DNA from: Paenibacillus turicensis
Lineage (GTDB): Bacteria; Bacillota; Bacilli; Paenibacillales; Paenibacillaceae
Length of the DNA stretch: 64,000 nt
Assembly (NCBI RefSeq): GCF_017873435.1
Contig: NZ_JAGGKG010000017.1
Location: 56,515-120,514, forward strand
Direction: 5' to 3'
Shown: piece by piece, positions 8,615 to 17,505 of the stretch
How positions within the stretch are numbered: the first letter of the stretch is position 1
How the letters are laid out: each line of letters opens with the position of its first letter
Position numbers and translations under genes: made by a program
Notes under the pieces: model-generated
The model's database searches: none
Seen by the model: the letters and a program-made list of their open reading frames with translations, nothing else
Told to the model about the DNA's origin: nothing

Positions 8615-9176
8615 CTTTGCTGTGATCTTGTGTATGCCAGTTTGTTGCATCAACAATTTGAATGCATTTTGTTAGGTGAGCAATGTACGTATTAATTTTG
8701 TCCACTTCTTGGGGGGTTGGATGATAGAGCTCAATTCTGCGATGTAAATTTTGTATGTTTTCATGAAGAGAGGATGAGGCTAAAGCATAATAAGCCTGAC
8801 CTGCATGTGGATGATAAAGGGTTAACGTCTCAAAGAGCTGAGAAGCTTCAGCGTAGTTGCTATCATCATAGGCGATTACAGCCTTTATCCAGGTGAGTTG
8901 GAAATAAGCATAGCTATGGATGTTTTGCTCTCTTTGCTTTATTTTGCACTCATATTCTAGTAGCTTTTGCTTCACAAGCTCAGTATAGCCATGTCTATAC
9001 AAAGCATCAATATAAACGCTGTACATGTATTCACATGGATCAAGGGCAACGAGGTGCTCTGCCTCAGAAAATTGCTGTGAAGTAACATATTGCTCTATCA
9101 AAATGTCAATGGGTATAGACTGTTTATTGTTAGACTCTGGAACAACGTGTAAATGTACTTGCTTTGCTTTATTCAT
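8595..9176 (-). CDS. TPR-like helical repeat protein, unknown function
   Basis: 193 residues with no recognised family name. It is helical throughout, with TPR-like units such as SQQFSEAEHLVALDP and SNYAEASQLFETLTLYHPHAGQAYYALASSSL. Its ATG overlaps the stop of the upstream MciZ-like gene (CATGAATAA), so the two are translationally coupled and may serve the same process. A protein-binding scaffold role is inference. Confidence 0.65.
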   Translation of the reverse strand: MNKAKQVHLHVVPESNNKQSIPIDILIEQYVTSQQFSEAEHLVALDPCEYMYSVYIDALYRHGYTELVKQKLLEYECKIKQREQNIHSYAYFQLTWIKAVIAYDDSNYAEASQLFETLTLYHPHAGQAYYALASSSLHENIQNLHRRIELYHPTPQEVDKINTYIAHLTKCIQIVDATNWHTQDHSKAKNPIA

Positions 9177-9336
9177 GGTAGTCTGCCACCTTAGGCTCTA
9201 CCGTACCTTGAATGGCTACAACATCCTTTAATAAAACATCAGCTTGATAGTTACGTAGCCATTGTTTGAGCATAATACGGATTTGCCAAGCCTTTCCTTG
9301 TAACGTAAGCTGACCATTACCAAAATACGATTTCAT
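9169..9336 (-). CDS. mciZ: MciZ-like FtsZ (Z-ring) inhibitor
   Basis: 55-residue ORF with a CAAAGGAGTG ribosome site. The segment L-x-L-QGKAWQIRIMLKQW matches the core of Bacillus MciZ (VLVGKAWEIRAKLKEY), a sporulation-time peptide that caps FtsZ filaments in the mother cell. Known MciZ is about 40 residues; this one has a C-terminal extension of about 15 residues. In Bacillus mciZ also lies near nudF, which supports the call. Its stop overlaps the start of the downstream TPR-like gene. Assignment is from remembered sequence, not a search. Confidence 0.7.
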   Translation of the reverse strand: MKSYFGNGQLTLQGKAWQIRIMLKQWLRNYQADVLLKDVVAIQGTVEPKVADYHE

Positions 9337-9402
9337 GACAAGCCTCACTCCTTTGACATAGATTTGCTATAATAACACCATATGATCATGGTGGACAGGT
9401 TA

Positions 9403-9431
9403 TGTCTTAAATAAACTATCTACTTAAGACA
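9403..9431. promoter_or_regulatory. 8-bp perfect inverted repeat, possible operator
   Basis: TGTCTTAA and TTAAGACA are separated by 13 bp between the divergent mciZ-like and nudF genes. A second palindrome, CACCAT-ATGATC-ATGGTG, lies at 9376-9393. No T-run follows on the + strand, so a binding site is more likely than a terminator. Confidence 0.4.
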
Positions 9432-9479
9432 AAAAAATAGATTGCTATTTTACGCTCTAAGGCGTTAGGAGGAAGTTAA

Positions 9480-10049
9480 TTGAAAAAATCATCGTCATCC
9501 CCACTAAATGAAACAACATTATCAACAGAAGCTATTTTTACGGGAAAAGTCATTTCGTTGCAGGTGGACACTGTGCAATTACCGGATGGTAATCAAGCGA
9601 CACGTGAGGTTGTCAAGCATCCAGGAGCAGTGTCCGTGCTGGCTGTGCATGATGGACGCCTGTTGCTGGTAGATCAATTTCGTCAACCAATGGGACGTTG
9701 TGAGCTGGAAATTCCCGCAGGCAAGCTAGAAAAGGGTGAAGACCCGATGGAAGCGGCAAAACGGGAGCTACAAGAGGAAACGGGGTATACCTGTGGTAAG
9801 ATCGAACCGCTGCATTCCTTTTATACTTCGCCTGGGTTTGCGGATGAAATCATTCATTTATACATTGCTTCCGATTTACAAAAAGGGGAAATGTCTTTAG
9901 ATGAGGACGAATTTTTAGAGGTATACGAAGCCACCTTAGAGGAATGTGAGGCTTATATTGCAGAGGGACGCATTGCAGATGCGAAAACGATCCTTGCGGT
10001 GTACGCGTGGAGACAAGGTTTATTGGACAAACAAGATAAAGGATTGTGA
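9480..10049 (+). CDS. nudF: ADP-ribose pyrophosphatase (Nudix hydrolase)
   Basis: Hydrolyses ADP-ribose to AMP and ribose-5-phosphate. 189 residues; a full Nudix box spans about 81-103 (GKLEKGEDPMEAA, then REL and EETGY). The N-terminal strand pattern VEVVKHPGAVSVLAV is typical of NudF-type enzymes. The start codon is TTG at 9480, chosen because the AGGAGG at 9467 is correctly spaced and no ATG is. It is followed 2 bp later by the endonuclease Q-like gene, as in Bacillales. Confidence 0.9.
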   Translation: MKKSSSSPLNETTLSTEAIFTGKVISLQVDTVQLPDGNQATREVVKHPGAVSVLAVHDGRLLLVDQFRQPMGRCELEIPAGKLEKGEDPMEAAKRELQEETGYTCGKIEPLHSFYTSPGFADEIIHLYIASDLQKGEMSLDEDEFLEVYEATLEECEAYIAEGRIADAKTILAVYAWRQGLLDKQDKGL

Positions 10050-10051
10050 TC

Positions 10052-11311
10052 ATGATCGAAAAACTAAACGAAGATCAACATGAACATGAACATCAAGATG
10101 AACATCAACATATAGAACAGCTTTCTGCTTATTATGCAGATATGCATATTCATATTGGGACTACGTCCCAAGGTCAAGCCGTTAAAATAAGCGGCAGTCG
10201 TGATTTGACCTTTGAAAATATTGCAAAAGAGGCCAGAGATCGGAAGGGCATTCATTTAGCAGGTATTATTGACTGCCATGCCCCTGGTGTTCAACACGAT
10301 ATTCAGTCCTTGCTAGATTGTGGCGAAATGACTGAGCTTGAGGATGGGGGGATCTCCTATCAAGGAACGACCTTGCTGCTTGGTAGTGAGCTGGAATTTC
10401 GGGAGCCAGGGATGGGACCTGCACATGTGCTTGTCTTTTTCCCTTATTTTTCGGATATTGTTGCCTTTACAGCATGGTTAAAGCCTTTGATGAAAAATGT
10501 GAACTTAAGCTCACAGCGTGTTCATGCGCCAGTGCTAGATATCCAAAAAGAGGTATACAGTCGAGGTGGCATGATGATCCCGGCCCATATATTTACACCT
10601 CACCGTAGTATTTATGGCACGTGTGCAGATAAAATGAGAGATGTGCTTGATCCTAAGCTATTGCATGGGGTGGAGTTAGGCTTAAGTGCGGATCATGATA
10701 TGGCTGGACTCATTAGTGAACTCGATGACTACACGATTTTAACCAACTCAGATGCTCATTCTCTTAAAAAAATCGGTAGAGAGTATAACAAGCTTTTGCT
10801 ACAAAAGCCAACGTATTTTGAATTTGAAAAAGCTTTACTCCGCCAAGAGGGTCGAAAGGTAATTGGAAATTATGGTCTGAATCCGAAGCTAGGCAAATAC
10901 CATCGCACACATTGTACACAGTGTGGCAAAAATATGGATGCAATTGGCGTTAAGGGTGAATTGTGTCCAGCCTGTGGCAGTAAAAAAATCGTTACGGGTG
11001 TGATGGATCGGATATTAAGCATCGCTGACCGCAAAACCACAAAGCTTCCCCCACATCGTCCCACTTATTACTATCAGATTCCTCTGGAATTTATTCCAGG
11101 TCTAGGTCCAGCTAAGCTTCGTCGCTTACTAGAAACCTTTGGTACGGAAATGACGATTTTGCATGAGGCATCGTATGAAGAGCTGGATACGATTGTAGGA
11201 TCTGAGCTAGCAGGTTACATCTGTAGCGCAAGACATGGAGAGCTTGTCGTTTCTGTTGGTGGTGGTGGCGTTTATGGAAAAGTTCAACGTATGGAGCAAG
11301 CGCAAAAATAA
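10052..11311 (+). CDS. Endonuclease Q-like DNA repair nuclease (YqxK family)
   Basis: 419 residues with the EndoQ layout: an N-terminal PHP-type metal domain (DMHIHIG near 31-37, further His in CHAPG and PAHIFTPH, and TNSDAHS), a zinc ribbon (CTQCGKN and CPACGSK), and a C-terminal helix-hairpin-helix (FIPGLGPAKLRRLLETFG). EndoQ nicks DNA 5' of deaminated bases and abasic sites. An in-frame GTG at 10046 is too close to the AAAGGA site, so ATG 10052 is preferred. The first 20 residues are rich in His, Glu and Gln, which is unusual. It is coupled to nudF. Confidence 0.82.
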   Translation: MIEKLNEDQHEHEHQDEHQHIEQLSAYYADMHIHIGTTSQGQAVKISGSRDLTFENIAKEARDRKGIHLAGIIDCHAPGVQHDIQSLLDCGEMTELEDGGISYQGTTLLLGSELEFREPGMGPAHVLVFFPYFSDIVAFTAWLKPLMKNVNLSSQRVHAPVLDIQKEVYSRGGMMIPAHIFTPHRSIYGTCADKMRDVLDPKLLHGVELGLSADHDMAGLISELDDYTILTNSDAHSLKKIGREYNKLLLQKPTYFEFEKALLRQEGRKVIGNYGLNPKLGKYHRTHCTQCGKNMDAIGVKGELCPACGSKKIVTGVMDRILSIADRKTTKLPPHRPTYYYQIPLEFIPGLGPAKLRRLLETFGTEMTILHEASYEELDTIVGSELAGYICSARHGELVVSVGGGGVYGKVQRMEQAQK

Positions 11312-11335
11312 TTGGCATAGCAAGACAAGCCTAAT

Positions 11336-11400
11336 CATAGTTTGATATATGAACTAGTTAATGCATTAGTAAATGTACTAGTTATCGCAATTGAACTATG
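11336..11400. repeat. Nested inverted repeats upstream of spoIIM
   Basis: CATAGTT/AACTATG encloses AACTAGT/ACTAGTT, which encloses the palindrome TAATGCATTA. It could form a hairpin in the RNA just ahead of spoIIM or act as a binding site. No T-run follows. Confidence 0.5.
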
Positions 11401-11418
11401 AAAGGAAGTCTTCCAATT

Positions 11419-12033
11419 ATGCTGAATCATTTTCGCCATACGTTAAAGGATCAAACTGCATTATATGTGTTTGTGTCTGTGTTATTTTTAATGGGCGTTA
11501 TTTTTGGAGCCTTGCTGGTAAATGCGTTAAGCTTAGAGCAACAGCAGGATTTATCGAGATATTTAAGTAATTTTTTTACCTCCATATCGCAAGGAGGGAC
11601 GGAATATGAGCAGCTTTCATTTGCAAAAGTGGCTGCCCTACATTTGAAGTGGTTAGGCTTAATTTGGATTTTAGGATTATCTGTCATTGGTCTGCCAGGT
11701 ATTTTTGTGTTGGATTTCTTTAAAGGTGTATTAATTGGCTTCACAGTGGGCTGTTTAGTTGGCCAATTTAGTTGGAAAGGACTCCTATTTGCCCTCATGG
11801 CGGTTGCACCACATAACCTAATTGTTATTCCAGCTCTGTTAGCAGCCAGTGTAGCCGCAACTAGCTTTTCACTTGGGATTATCCGAAGTCGCATTTTAAT
11901 GAAGCTACCTAACCACAATCATTCCTCTTTACTATCGTATTGTAGTATTATTTTGTTGATGGCGGGTGTCATTTTAGTTGCATCTTGTTTTGAGACCTGG
12001 GTGACACCAATACTGATGAGACTTGTGGCTTGA
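11419..12033 (+). CDS. spoIIM: Stage II sporulation protein M
   Basis: Polytopic membrane component of the SpoIID-SpoIIM-SpoIIP peptidoglycan-remodelling complex that drives engulfment. 204 residues with about five hydrophobic segments and the family motif region LKWLGLIWILGLSVIGLPGI / FKGVLIGFTVG. An in-frame ATG at 11398 is possible, but the AAAGGAAG site at 11401-11408 fits the ATG at 11419. The position between the EndoQ-like gene and fur is conserved in Bacillales. Expression by sigma-E is expected from the family. Confidence 0.9.
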   Translation: MLNHFRHTLKDQTALYVFVSVLFLMGVIFGALLVNALSLEQQQDLSRYLSNFFTSISQGGTEYEQLSFAKVAALHLKWLGLIWILGLSVIGLPGIFVLDFFKGVLIGFTVGCLVGQFSWKGLLFALMAVAPHNLIVIPALLAASVAATSFSLGIIRSRILMKLPNHNHSSLLSYCSIILLMAGVILVASCFETWVTPILMRLVA

Positions 12034-12125
12034 GTTCTAGTAAAATATTGACTTTGTTGTTTCACTCCCCATATAATGAAAGAAGTGGTTTAAGATTATG
12101 CGGCGATTCCTTGGGGAGGGAGAAC

Positions 12126-12587
12126 ATGGAAGCAAAGATCGAGAAAATCAAGCAACAGCTGCAATCCCACGGTTACAAGTTGACACCCCAGCGGGAAGCC
12201 ACGGTAAGGGTATTGCTCGAAAATGAAGAGGATCATCTCAGTGCGGAAGATGTCTTTATGCTTGTAAAGGATAAAGCTCCTGAAATCGGGCTTGCAACCG
12301 TTTATCGGACTCTTGAGTTGCTTAGCGAACTACATGTGGTTGAAAAAATTAATTTTGGTGACGGCGTAGCAAGATATGATCTAAGAACAGATACGTCGAA
12401 GCATCACCACCACCATTTAATTTGTGTGCAATGTGGAGCGATGGATGAGATTCGTGAGGATTGGCTTGGTGAGCTTGAAGAACGCTTAGATAAAGAATTT
12501 AATTTTACAGTATTGGACCACCGTCTAGATTTCCATGGTGTGTGTCATCGCTGTAATGCTAAAAACAAAGAATCAGACAAATCCTAA
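12126..12587 (+). CDS. fur: Ferric uptake regulator (Fur)
   Basis: 153-residue metalloregulator: winged-helix DNA-binding domain with TPQREATVRVLLE and the recognition helix GLATVYRTLELL, and a C-terminal dimerisation domain with KHHHHHLIC (H93-H97) plus two CxxC zinc pairs (C100/C103 and C140/C143). The frame is open upstream, but GGGGAGGG at 12112-12119 selects the ATG at 12126. The next gene carries a Fur box, so it is a likely direct target. Confidence 0.93.
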   Translation: MEAKIEKIKQQLQSHGYKLTPQREATVRVLLENEEDHLSAEDVFMLVKDKAPEIGLATVYRTLELLSELHVVEKINFGDGVARYDLRTDTSKHHHHHLICVQCGAMDEIREDWLGELEERLDKEFNFTVLDHRLDFHGVCHRCNAKNKESDKS

Positions 12588-12604
12588 TAAAAACATAATT
12601 GGAG

Positions 12605-12647
12605 AAGCTCTCTATAGGATAAATTATCCTATGGGGGGCTTTTTTTA
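12605..12647 (+). terminator. Terminator of fur
   Basis: AAGCTCTCTATAGGATAA pairs with TTATCCTATGGGGGGCTT, followed by a T-run. Confidence 0.88.
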
Positions 12648-12685
12648 AATTTATAGATTGCTATGTTAGTTTTGTTGTACTTTAC

Positions 12686-12714
12686 TTGACTATGATAGTG
12701 ATAATCGTTATCAT
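12686..12714 (+). promoter_or_regulatory. Sigma-A promoter with embedded Fur box
   Basis: TTGACT (12686) and TATCAT (12709) are separated by 17 bp. The Fur 7-1-7 box TGATAATCGTTATCA (12699-12713) fills the spacer and covers the -10, with one mismatch to perfect dyad symmetry. Iron-loaded Fur would occlude polymerase. Confidence 0.85.
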
Positions 12715-12747
12715 TGAAAAAATGAAATTATTTAGGGGGAAGATGTA

Positions 12748-13755
12748 ATGTCTTTGTTCAAAAATAAGAAAGCGGTTTTAGTGTTTATTAGCATTTTACT
12801 TGCTTCTTTATGGCTCACAGCTTGTGGAGGCAATGCTGATAATAGTAAGCAGGACAGGAATGTGAAGCAAGAAGCAGCAAACCAAAATAACGAAACAAAA
12901 ACAAATAATCAGGTAGCAACAGAGCGAGAACTTACAGATGCAACAGGTAACACAGTGAAAATTCCTGCTAATCCTGAGCGTATTATTGCCTCATACTTAG
13001 AAGATCATTTAGTAGCTTTAGGTGTGAAACCAATAGTCCAATGGTCTGTGAAAAATGGAGTGCAAAATTATTTACAAAATGACTTGAAGGATATTCCAGC
13101 AATTTCCTATGACTTGCCTTATGAAGAGGTAACAGGGCATAATCCAGATCTCATTATTCTTGGTGAAAGTGGGACAGGTCAAGATGGAAAGTATGAGCAA
13201 TACAGCAAAATTGCTCCGACATTTTTGTTAGGTGATGAAATAAGTAAAGACTGGCGTAAGGCATTGGCTAAAGTTGGAGAATTATTAGGCAAGGAAGCAG
13301 AAGCGCAAAAGGTGCTGGAGGAATATGACGCTAAAGCAAAAGCAGCAAAGGAATCACTTCAAGCTGCGATTGGTGATAAATCAGTTGTTGCAATTTGGTT
13401 GATCTCAGGTAAGTTTTTTGTCGTGAGTGAGAATCAATCTAGTGGTGGGGTATTGTATCACGATCTTGGCATGAAAGCCCCCGAGATAGTAAAGGAGATT
13501 TCCAGCACAGGAACTGCTAACTGGAATGCCATTTCAGAAGAAAAACTAGCTTTGCTTGATGCAGATTACATCTTTTTGATTGATAGTGATGCTCAGACCG
13601 GATCAGAAGCGCTTAAAGCCCCAATCTGGCAAGGATTGAAGGCTGTAAAAGCAAATCAAGTCTTTACCTTCGATCGTAATCACAGTTGGTTATATAGTGG
13701 TGCAATCGCCAACGGACAGATGATTGATGATGTACTTACTAGTTTAGTGAAATAA
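12748..13755 (+). CDS. Fur-controlled iron-siderophore ABC transporter substrate-binding lipoprotein
   Basis: 335 residues: lipoprotein signal with lipobox LTAC (C26), an Asn/Lys/Gln-rich tether, then a class III periplasmic-binding fold (TroA/FhuD type) with ELTDATGNTVKIPANPERIIA, NPDLIILGES and an interdomain helix around 185-215. It binds a ferric siderophore outside the membrane. No permease or ATPase gene is adjacent, so it must share a transporter encoded elsewhere. Iron regulation is supported by the Fur box over its promoter. The siderophore is not identifiable. Confidence 0.88.
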   Translation: MSLFKNKKAVLVFISILLASLWLTACGGNADNSKQDRNVKQEAANQNNETKTNNQVATERELTDATGNTVKIPANPERIIASYLEDHLVALGVKPIVQWSVKNGVQNYLQNDLKDIPAISYDLPYEEVTGHNPDLIILGESGTGQDGKYEQYSKIAPTFLLGDEISKDWRKALAKVGELLGKEAEAQKVLEEYDAKAKAAKESLQAAIGDKSVVAIWLISGKFFVVSENQSSGGVLYHDLGMKAPEIVKEISSTGTANWNAISEEKLALLDADYIFLIDSDAQTGSEALKAPIWQGLKAVKANQVFTFDRNHSWLYSGAIANGQMIDDVLTSLVK

Positions 13756-13806
13756 ATTCAATAACTAATTCAGCATAAAACAGGTTAGAGAATGTCCGAC
13801 TAAAGA

Positions 13807-13840
13807 CTGCCCTACTTAATTGAGTAGGGCAGCCTTTTTG
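13807..13840 (+). terminator. Terminator of the siderophore-binding gene
   Basis: CTGCCCTACT pairs perfectly with AGTAGGGCAG across a 6-base loop, then CCTTTTTG. Confidence 0.9.
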
Positions 13841-13946
13841 CATATATTACTAAATCACTTTATTTCCGATATAAGTATTAATAAAATTATAAATCGTTAT
13901 TTTTCATTCCGTTTAACATGAAATTAAATATGTACGGATATGATTA

Positions 13947-13955
13947 TGTTATAAT
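13947..13955 (+). promoter_or_regulatory. Extended -10 promoter for yqzK-xerD
   Basis: TGTTATAAT lies about 75 bp upstream of yqzK, with no clear -35. The 276-base gap after the siderophore-binding gene holds only this and the preceding terminator. Confidence 0.45.
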
Positions 13956-14030
13956 TGAAAGGAACATATTCTCACTACAGAAACGATATACTAAATTAAA
14001 AGCCAAGTTTATGTAGTGGGGGAAGAGACC

Positions 14031-14267
14031 ATGATTATTTCAGTACGGAAGCTAGTACGATTTTGCAAATACAGTATTATATTTATGATGCTTGCCTATT
14101 TTTTGTACAAACTGTTAGGTGTCATCGATATTTATTTGCTACCTGTGGATAAGTATCGTGTACCGGATGGTTCAGCAGTGAAGGTGTTTCATATCGAGCA
14201 GGATGGTGTTTCAGGGGTTAATAAAATGTCTGAGCGCTTAAAGTTATTTTTTTGGTATGGGGAGTAA
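14031..14267 (+). CDS. yqzK: YqzK-like (DUF4227) small membrane protein
   Basis: 78 residues: one N-terminal transmembrane helix (about 15-35, YSIIFMMLAYFLYKLLG) followed by a short extracytoplasmic domain with DKYRVPDGSAVKVF. This matches the DUF4227 family, always found between fur and xerD in Bacillales. Function unknown. A GTG at 14016 is in frame, but the GGGGGAAG site points to ATG 14031. The stop lies 24 bp upstream of the chosen xerD start. Confidence 0.82.
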   Translation: MIISVRKLVRFCKYSIIFMMLAYFLYKLLGVIDIYLLPVDKYRVPDGSAVKVFHIEQDGVSGVNKMSERLKLFFWYGE

Positions 14268-14290
14268 CCTTGCCTAAGGAGGGAAGAGGC

Positions 14291-15208
14291 ATGGAGCAGG
14301 CGGTAGCCTCCTTTATTACGTATGTGGAGGAAACAAAAGACTTACGCGGAGCAACTCTAGAATCATATGAAAGAGACGTTAAGCAATTTCTTAGCTTTTT
14401 GCAGGAAAGGGATATTCATCATTTAGAAGAAGTGACACGTACTAGCATTATGCTTTATTTCTCTACATTAAAGGAACGGGGAAAAGCGTCAGCGACGATT
14501 ACACGAGCTTCTGTTAGCTTAAAGGCTTTTTTTCAATATTTACTTGCGGCGCGCGTAATTCATCAAGATCCCTATGTCAAGGTAGACACGCCTAAGCATG
14601 ACAAAAAGCTTCCCCACATTTTAAGCATTGAAGAGATAGACAAGCTACTTGCGATGCCAGATGTGACGACAGTATTAGGTTTACGTGATAAGGCTATGCT
14701 TGAAATGTTGTATGCAACAGGCTTACGAGTATCGGAGCTAAATTCCATTAAGGTGCAGGACATCGATTTGGATTATGGCTTTGTACGAGGGGTGAGCAGT
14801 GCTGGCAAAGAAAGAATTATACCAATTGGCTCAGTTACGGTAAAATGGATACAACGTTATATGAAGGAAGCATTGCCTGTCTTACATAAGGAAGGGACAA
14901 GCAGTCATTTGTTCTTGAACCGTCAGGGACAGGGCATCAGTAGACAAGGCTTTTGGAAAATGATAAAAAAGTATGGGAAGGAAGCTGGACTTACAGATGA
15001 ACTAACCCCCCATACGTTAAGGCATTCCTTTGCTTCGCATTTGTTAGAACGGGGTGCTGATATTCGTGCAGTGCAGGAGATGCTTGGACATGGTGACATT
15101 TCAACCATTCAAGTGTACTTACAGCGCTCAAAGCAAAATTTAAAATCCGTGTATGACTCCTTTCACCCGCGGGCAAAAGAAAATGAAGAACTACACAATG
15201 AGGAGTGA
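14291..15208 (+). CDS. xerD: Site-specific tyrosine recombinase XerD
   Basis: Resolves chromosome dimers at dif with XerC/CodV. 305 residues: N-terminal SAM-like core-binding domain (1-90) and catalytic domain with R146 (TGLRVSEL), K173 (AGKERI), H241-xx-R244 (HTLRHSF), H267 (LGHGDI) and nucleophile Y276. AAGGAGGGA at about 14276 selects ATG 14291 over the in-frame ATG at 14252. The position yqzK-xerD-deoB is conserved, so this is the housekeeping recombinase and not a phage integrase. Confidence 0.93.
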   Translation: MEQAVASFITYVEETKDLRGATLESYERDVKQFLSFLQERDIHHLEEVTRTSIMLYFSTLKERGKASATITRASVSLKAFFQYLLAARVIHQDPYVKVDTPKHDKKLPHILSIEEIDKLLAMPDVTTVLGLRDKAMLEMLYATGLRVSELNSIKVQDIDLDYGFVRGVSSAGKERIIPIGSVTVKWIQRYMKEALPVLHKEGTSSHLFLNRQGQGISRQGFWKMIKKYGKEAGLTDELTPHTLRHSFASHLLERGADIRAVQEMLGHGDISTIQVYLQRSKQNLKSVYDSFHPRAKENEELHNEE

Positions 15209-15214
15209 AGAAAA

Positions 15215-16402
15215 ATGGACAAGCAAGTTCCTTTTAACAAAATTACGGTGGTTGTATTAGATAGTGTAGGGATTGGCGAATTGCCTGATGCTCCAAAATA
15301 CGGCGATACTGGCGCACATACGTTAGGTCATATTTTAGAAAAGGTACCAAATGTAAAGTTGCCTCATATGCAGCAGCTTGGACTTGGAAACATTGCTCCA
15401 TTAGCACAAATTACACCTGCCGATCAGCCAAGTGGCTATTACGGTAAAATGGCAGAAATCTCTGTGGGTAAAGATACGATGACAGGTCATTGGGAGTTAA
15501 TGGGACTCAAGGTTTCTACTCCTTTTCAGACTTATCCTAATGGTTTCCCGCGAGACTTAATCGCGCGCTTTGAGAATGAAACAGGACGTAAGGTGATTGG
15601 GAACAAGCCAGCGTCAGGTACAGAAATTTTGGACGAGCTTGGTGCGAAGCATATGGAGACAGGTGCGTTTATCGTCTACACCTCCGCAGATAGCGTATTC
15701 CAAATTGCAGCGCATGAAGACGTGATTCCTCTAGATGAGCTTTATCGTGCCTGTGAGATCGCGCGCAAGCTGACATTAGAGCCTGAATACTCAGTAGGAC
15801 GTGTTATCGCTCGGCCGTTTGTAGGCTCACCAGGTGATTTTAAACGTACGCCTAATCGTCATGATTATGCAGTGAGCCCACCTGAGCCAACCTTGTTAAA
15901 CAGTCTAAAGGCTGCGGGTAGAGACGTGATCGCTGTAGGTAAAATCAATGATATTTTTAGTGGTGAAGGCATTACAAGAACGTATCCAACGAAAAGTAAT
16001 CTACATGGGATTGAAAAAACAATTGAGCTAATGAAGGAAGACTTTAACGGCTTGTTATTTACGAATTTGGTTGATTTTGATTCCCTATATGGACACCGTA
16101 GAGATCCCGTTGGTTATGCGAAGGCATTGGAGGAGTTTGACGCTCATCTTCCTGAAATGCTGGCAAGTGTGAAGGAAGGCGAAATCCTTATTTTGACCGC
16201 TGACCACGGAAATGACCCGATTCATGCTGGAACGGATCATACTCGTGAATATGTACCTTTGTTAGTATATAGCCCTTCTTTTACAGGTAATGGAAGTCTT
16301 GGGGTAAGAGGTGCTTATGCCGATTTAGCAGCAACAATTGCTGACAACTTTGGGGTAAACGCAAGCAATCACGGAAAGAGCTTTTTACGTCAGCTTGTTT
16401 AA
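15215..16402 (+). CDS. deoB: Phosphopentomutase
   Basis: Interconverts (deoxy)ribose-1-phosphate and -5-phosphate. 395 residues of the alkaline-phosphatase superfamily with the metal/phospho-Thr motif near the N-terminus ([14 protein letters not shown]), [16 protein letters not shown], and the C-terminal metal sites LTADHGNDP and [10 protein letters not shown]. Full length. It starts 6 bp after xerD and is followed by purine nucleoside phosphorylase, making a nucleoside-salvage pair. Confidence 0.94.
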   Translation: MDKQVPFNKITVVVLDSVGIGELPDAPKYGDTGAHTLGHILEKVPNVKLPHMQQLGLGNIAPLAQITPADQPSGYYGKMAEISVGKDTMTGHWELMGLKVSTPFQTYPNGFPRDLIARFENETGRKVIGNKPASGTEILDELGAKHMETGAFIVYTSADSVFQIAAHEDVIPLDELYRACEIARKLTLEPEYSVGRVIARPFVGSPGDFKRTPNRHDYAVSPPEPTLLNSLKAAGRDVIAVGKINDIFSGEGITRTYPTKSNLHGIEKTIELMKEDFNGLLFTNLVDFDSLYGHRRDPVGYAKALEEFDAHLPEMLASVKEGEILILTADHGNDPIHAGTDHTREYVPLLVYSPSFTGNGSLGVRGAYADLAATIADNFGVNASNHGKSFLRQLV

Positions 16403-16471
16403 CAAATTACGAACGTAAAAGCAAATGGATGTAATTTAAAATAATAAAGTCATGGAAGAGGAGAATACACG

Positions 16472-17299
16472 ATGTCAACGTCAATGAAAAAAATGATGTC
16501 TGTAGCGGCAGCATATATTACGGAGAAATCTAAAATGACACCAAAGGTTGGACTGATTTTAGGGTCTGGTTTAGGGGTTTTAGCAGATTATATGGAAAAT
16601 GCCGTTACATTAAAATATGAGGATATTCCTTATTTCCCAACTTCAACTGTAGAAGGTCATGCTGGAGAGTTGCTTGTGGGTGAGCTAAAGGGTGTGCCTG
16701 TCATTTTGATGAAGGGACGCTTCCATATGTATGAAGGTTATGCGCCTGAAATTACCGCCTTCCCTGTACGTGTCATGAAGCAATTAGGTGTGGAGCGTTT
16801 ACTTGTAACCAATGCCGCAGGTGGCGTTAATCTTGAATATGAGCCAGGCGATTTAATGCTAATTTCAGATCATTTGAATTTGACAGGCAAAAGTCCACTT
16901 GTGGGCACAAATGAAGCAGAGATTGGACCTCGCTTCCCTGATATGTCCGAGGCATATAGCAAGGCGCTTCGCCAAATGGCGCATGAGGTAGCTGCGAGTC
17001 AAGGCATTACACTAAGAGAAGGAGTCTATGCTGGTATGCTAGGTCCTGCGTATGAGACGCCAGCAGAAATTAGAATGCTTCGTACGTTAGGTGCAGATGC
17101 CGTAGGTATGTCCACTGTAGCTGAGGTGATTGTGGCAAGTCATGCAGGTATGGAAGTGCTGGGGATGTCTTGTATTAGTAACATGGCAGCAGGCATTTTG
17201 GATCAGCCATTGTCCCATGGTGAAGTGATGGAAACAACCGATCGAGTACGTGAAACGTTCTTGAATTTAGTATTGGCGATTGTGCCTAAGCTACAATAA
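16472..17299 (+). CDS. punA: Purine nucleoside phosphorylase
   Basis: Cleaves guanosine/inosine-type nucleosides to the base plus (deoxy)ribose-1-phosphate, the substrate of the preceding mutase. 275 residues, trimeric PNP type: GSGLGVLADY phosphate loop, FPTSTVEGHAG, MKGRFHMYEGY, VTNAAGGVN, and the base-binding AGMLGPAYETPAEIR with DAVGMSTVAEV. GAGGAG ribosome site. Equivalent to Bacillus PupG. Confidence 0.94.
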   Translation: MSTSMKKMMSVAAAYITEKSKMTPKVGLILGSGLGVLADYMENAVTLKYEDIPYFPTSTVEGHAGELLVGELKGVPVILMKGRFHMYEGYAPEITAFPVRVMKQLGVERLLVTNAAGGVNLEYEPGDLMLISDHLNLTGKSPLVGTNEAEIGPRFPDMSEAYSKALRQMAHEVAASQGITLREGVYAGMLGPAYETPAEIRMLRTLGADAVGMSTVAEVIVASHAGMEVLGMSCISNMAAGILDQPLSHGEVMETTDRVRETFLNLVLAIVPKLQ

Positions 17300-17350
17300 A
17301 GAATAGAATTAAATCTATATTTAACATACGCATGCTGTAATTTTAAAAAA

Positions 17351-17424
17351 GAAAAGCTATGACGATCATTTTCCCAAGCTGTCTGCTGAGACCAAAGGGA
17401 ACTAAGGTCGTTATAGCTTTTTTA
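17351..17424 (+). terminator. Terminator after punA
   Basis: AAAAGCTATGACGATC pairs with GGTCGTTATAGCTTTTTT across a long loop. Confidence 0.75.
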
Positions 17425-17505
17425 TGTTATAGGAATAAACTTCCTTTTTTTCGTTCATACTAGATGGGAGAATGAATGTCGAATGTGAATGAGGAGGATG
17501 GTTTC

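Noticed and set aside
14291..15208. Tyrosine recombinase as an integrase of the tail element
   Set aside because: It lies in the conserved yqzK-xerD-deoB order, has the length and motifs of XerD, and is 12 kb away from the tail genes.
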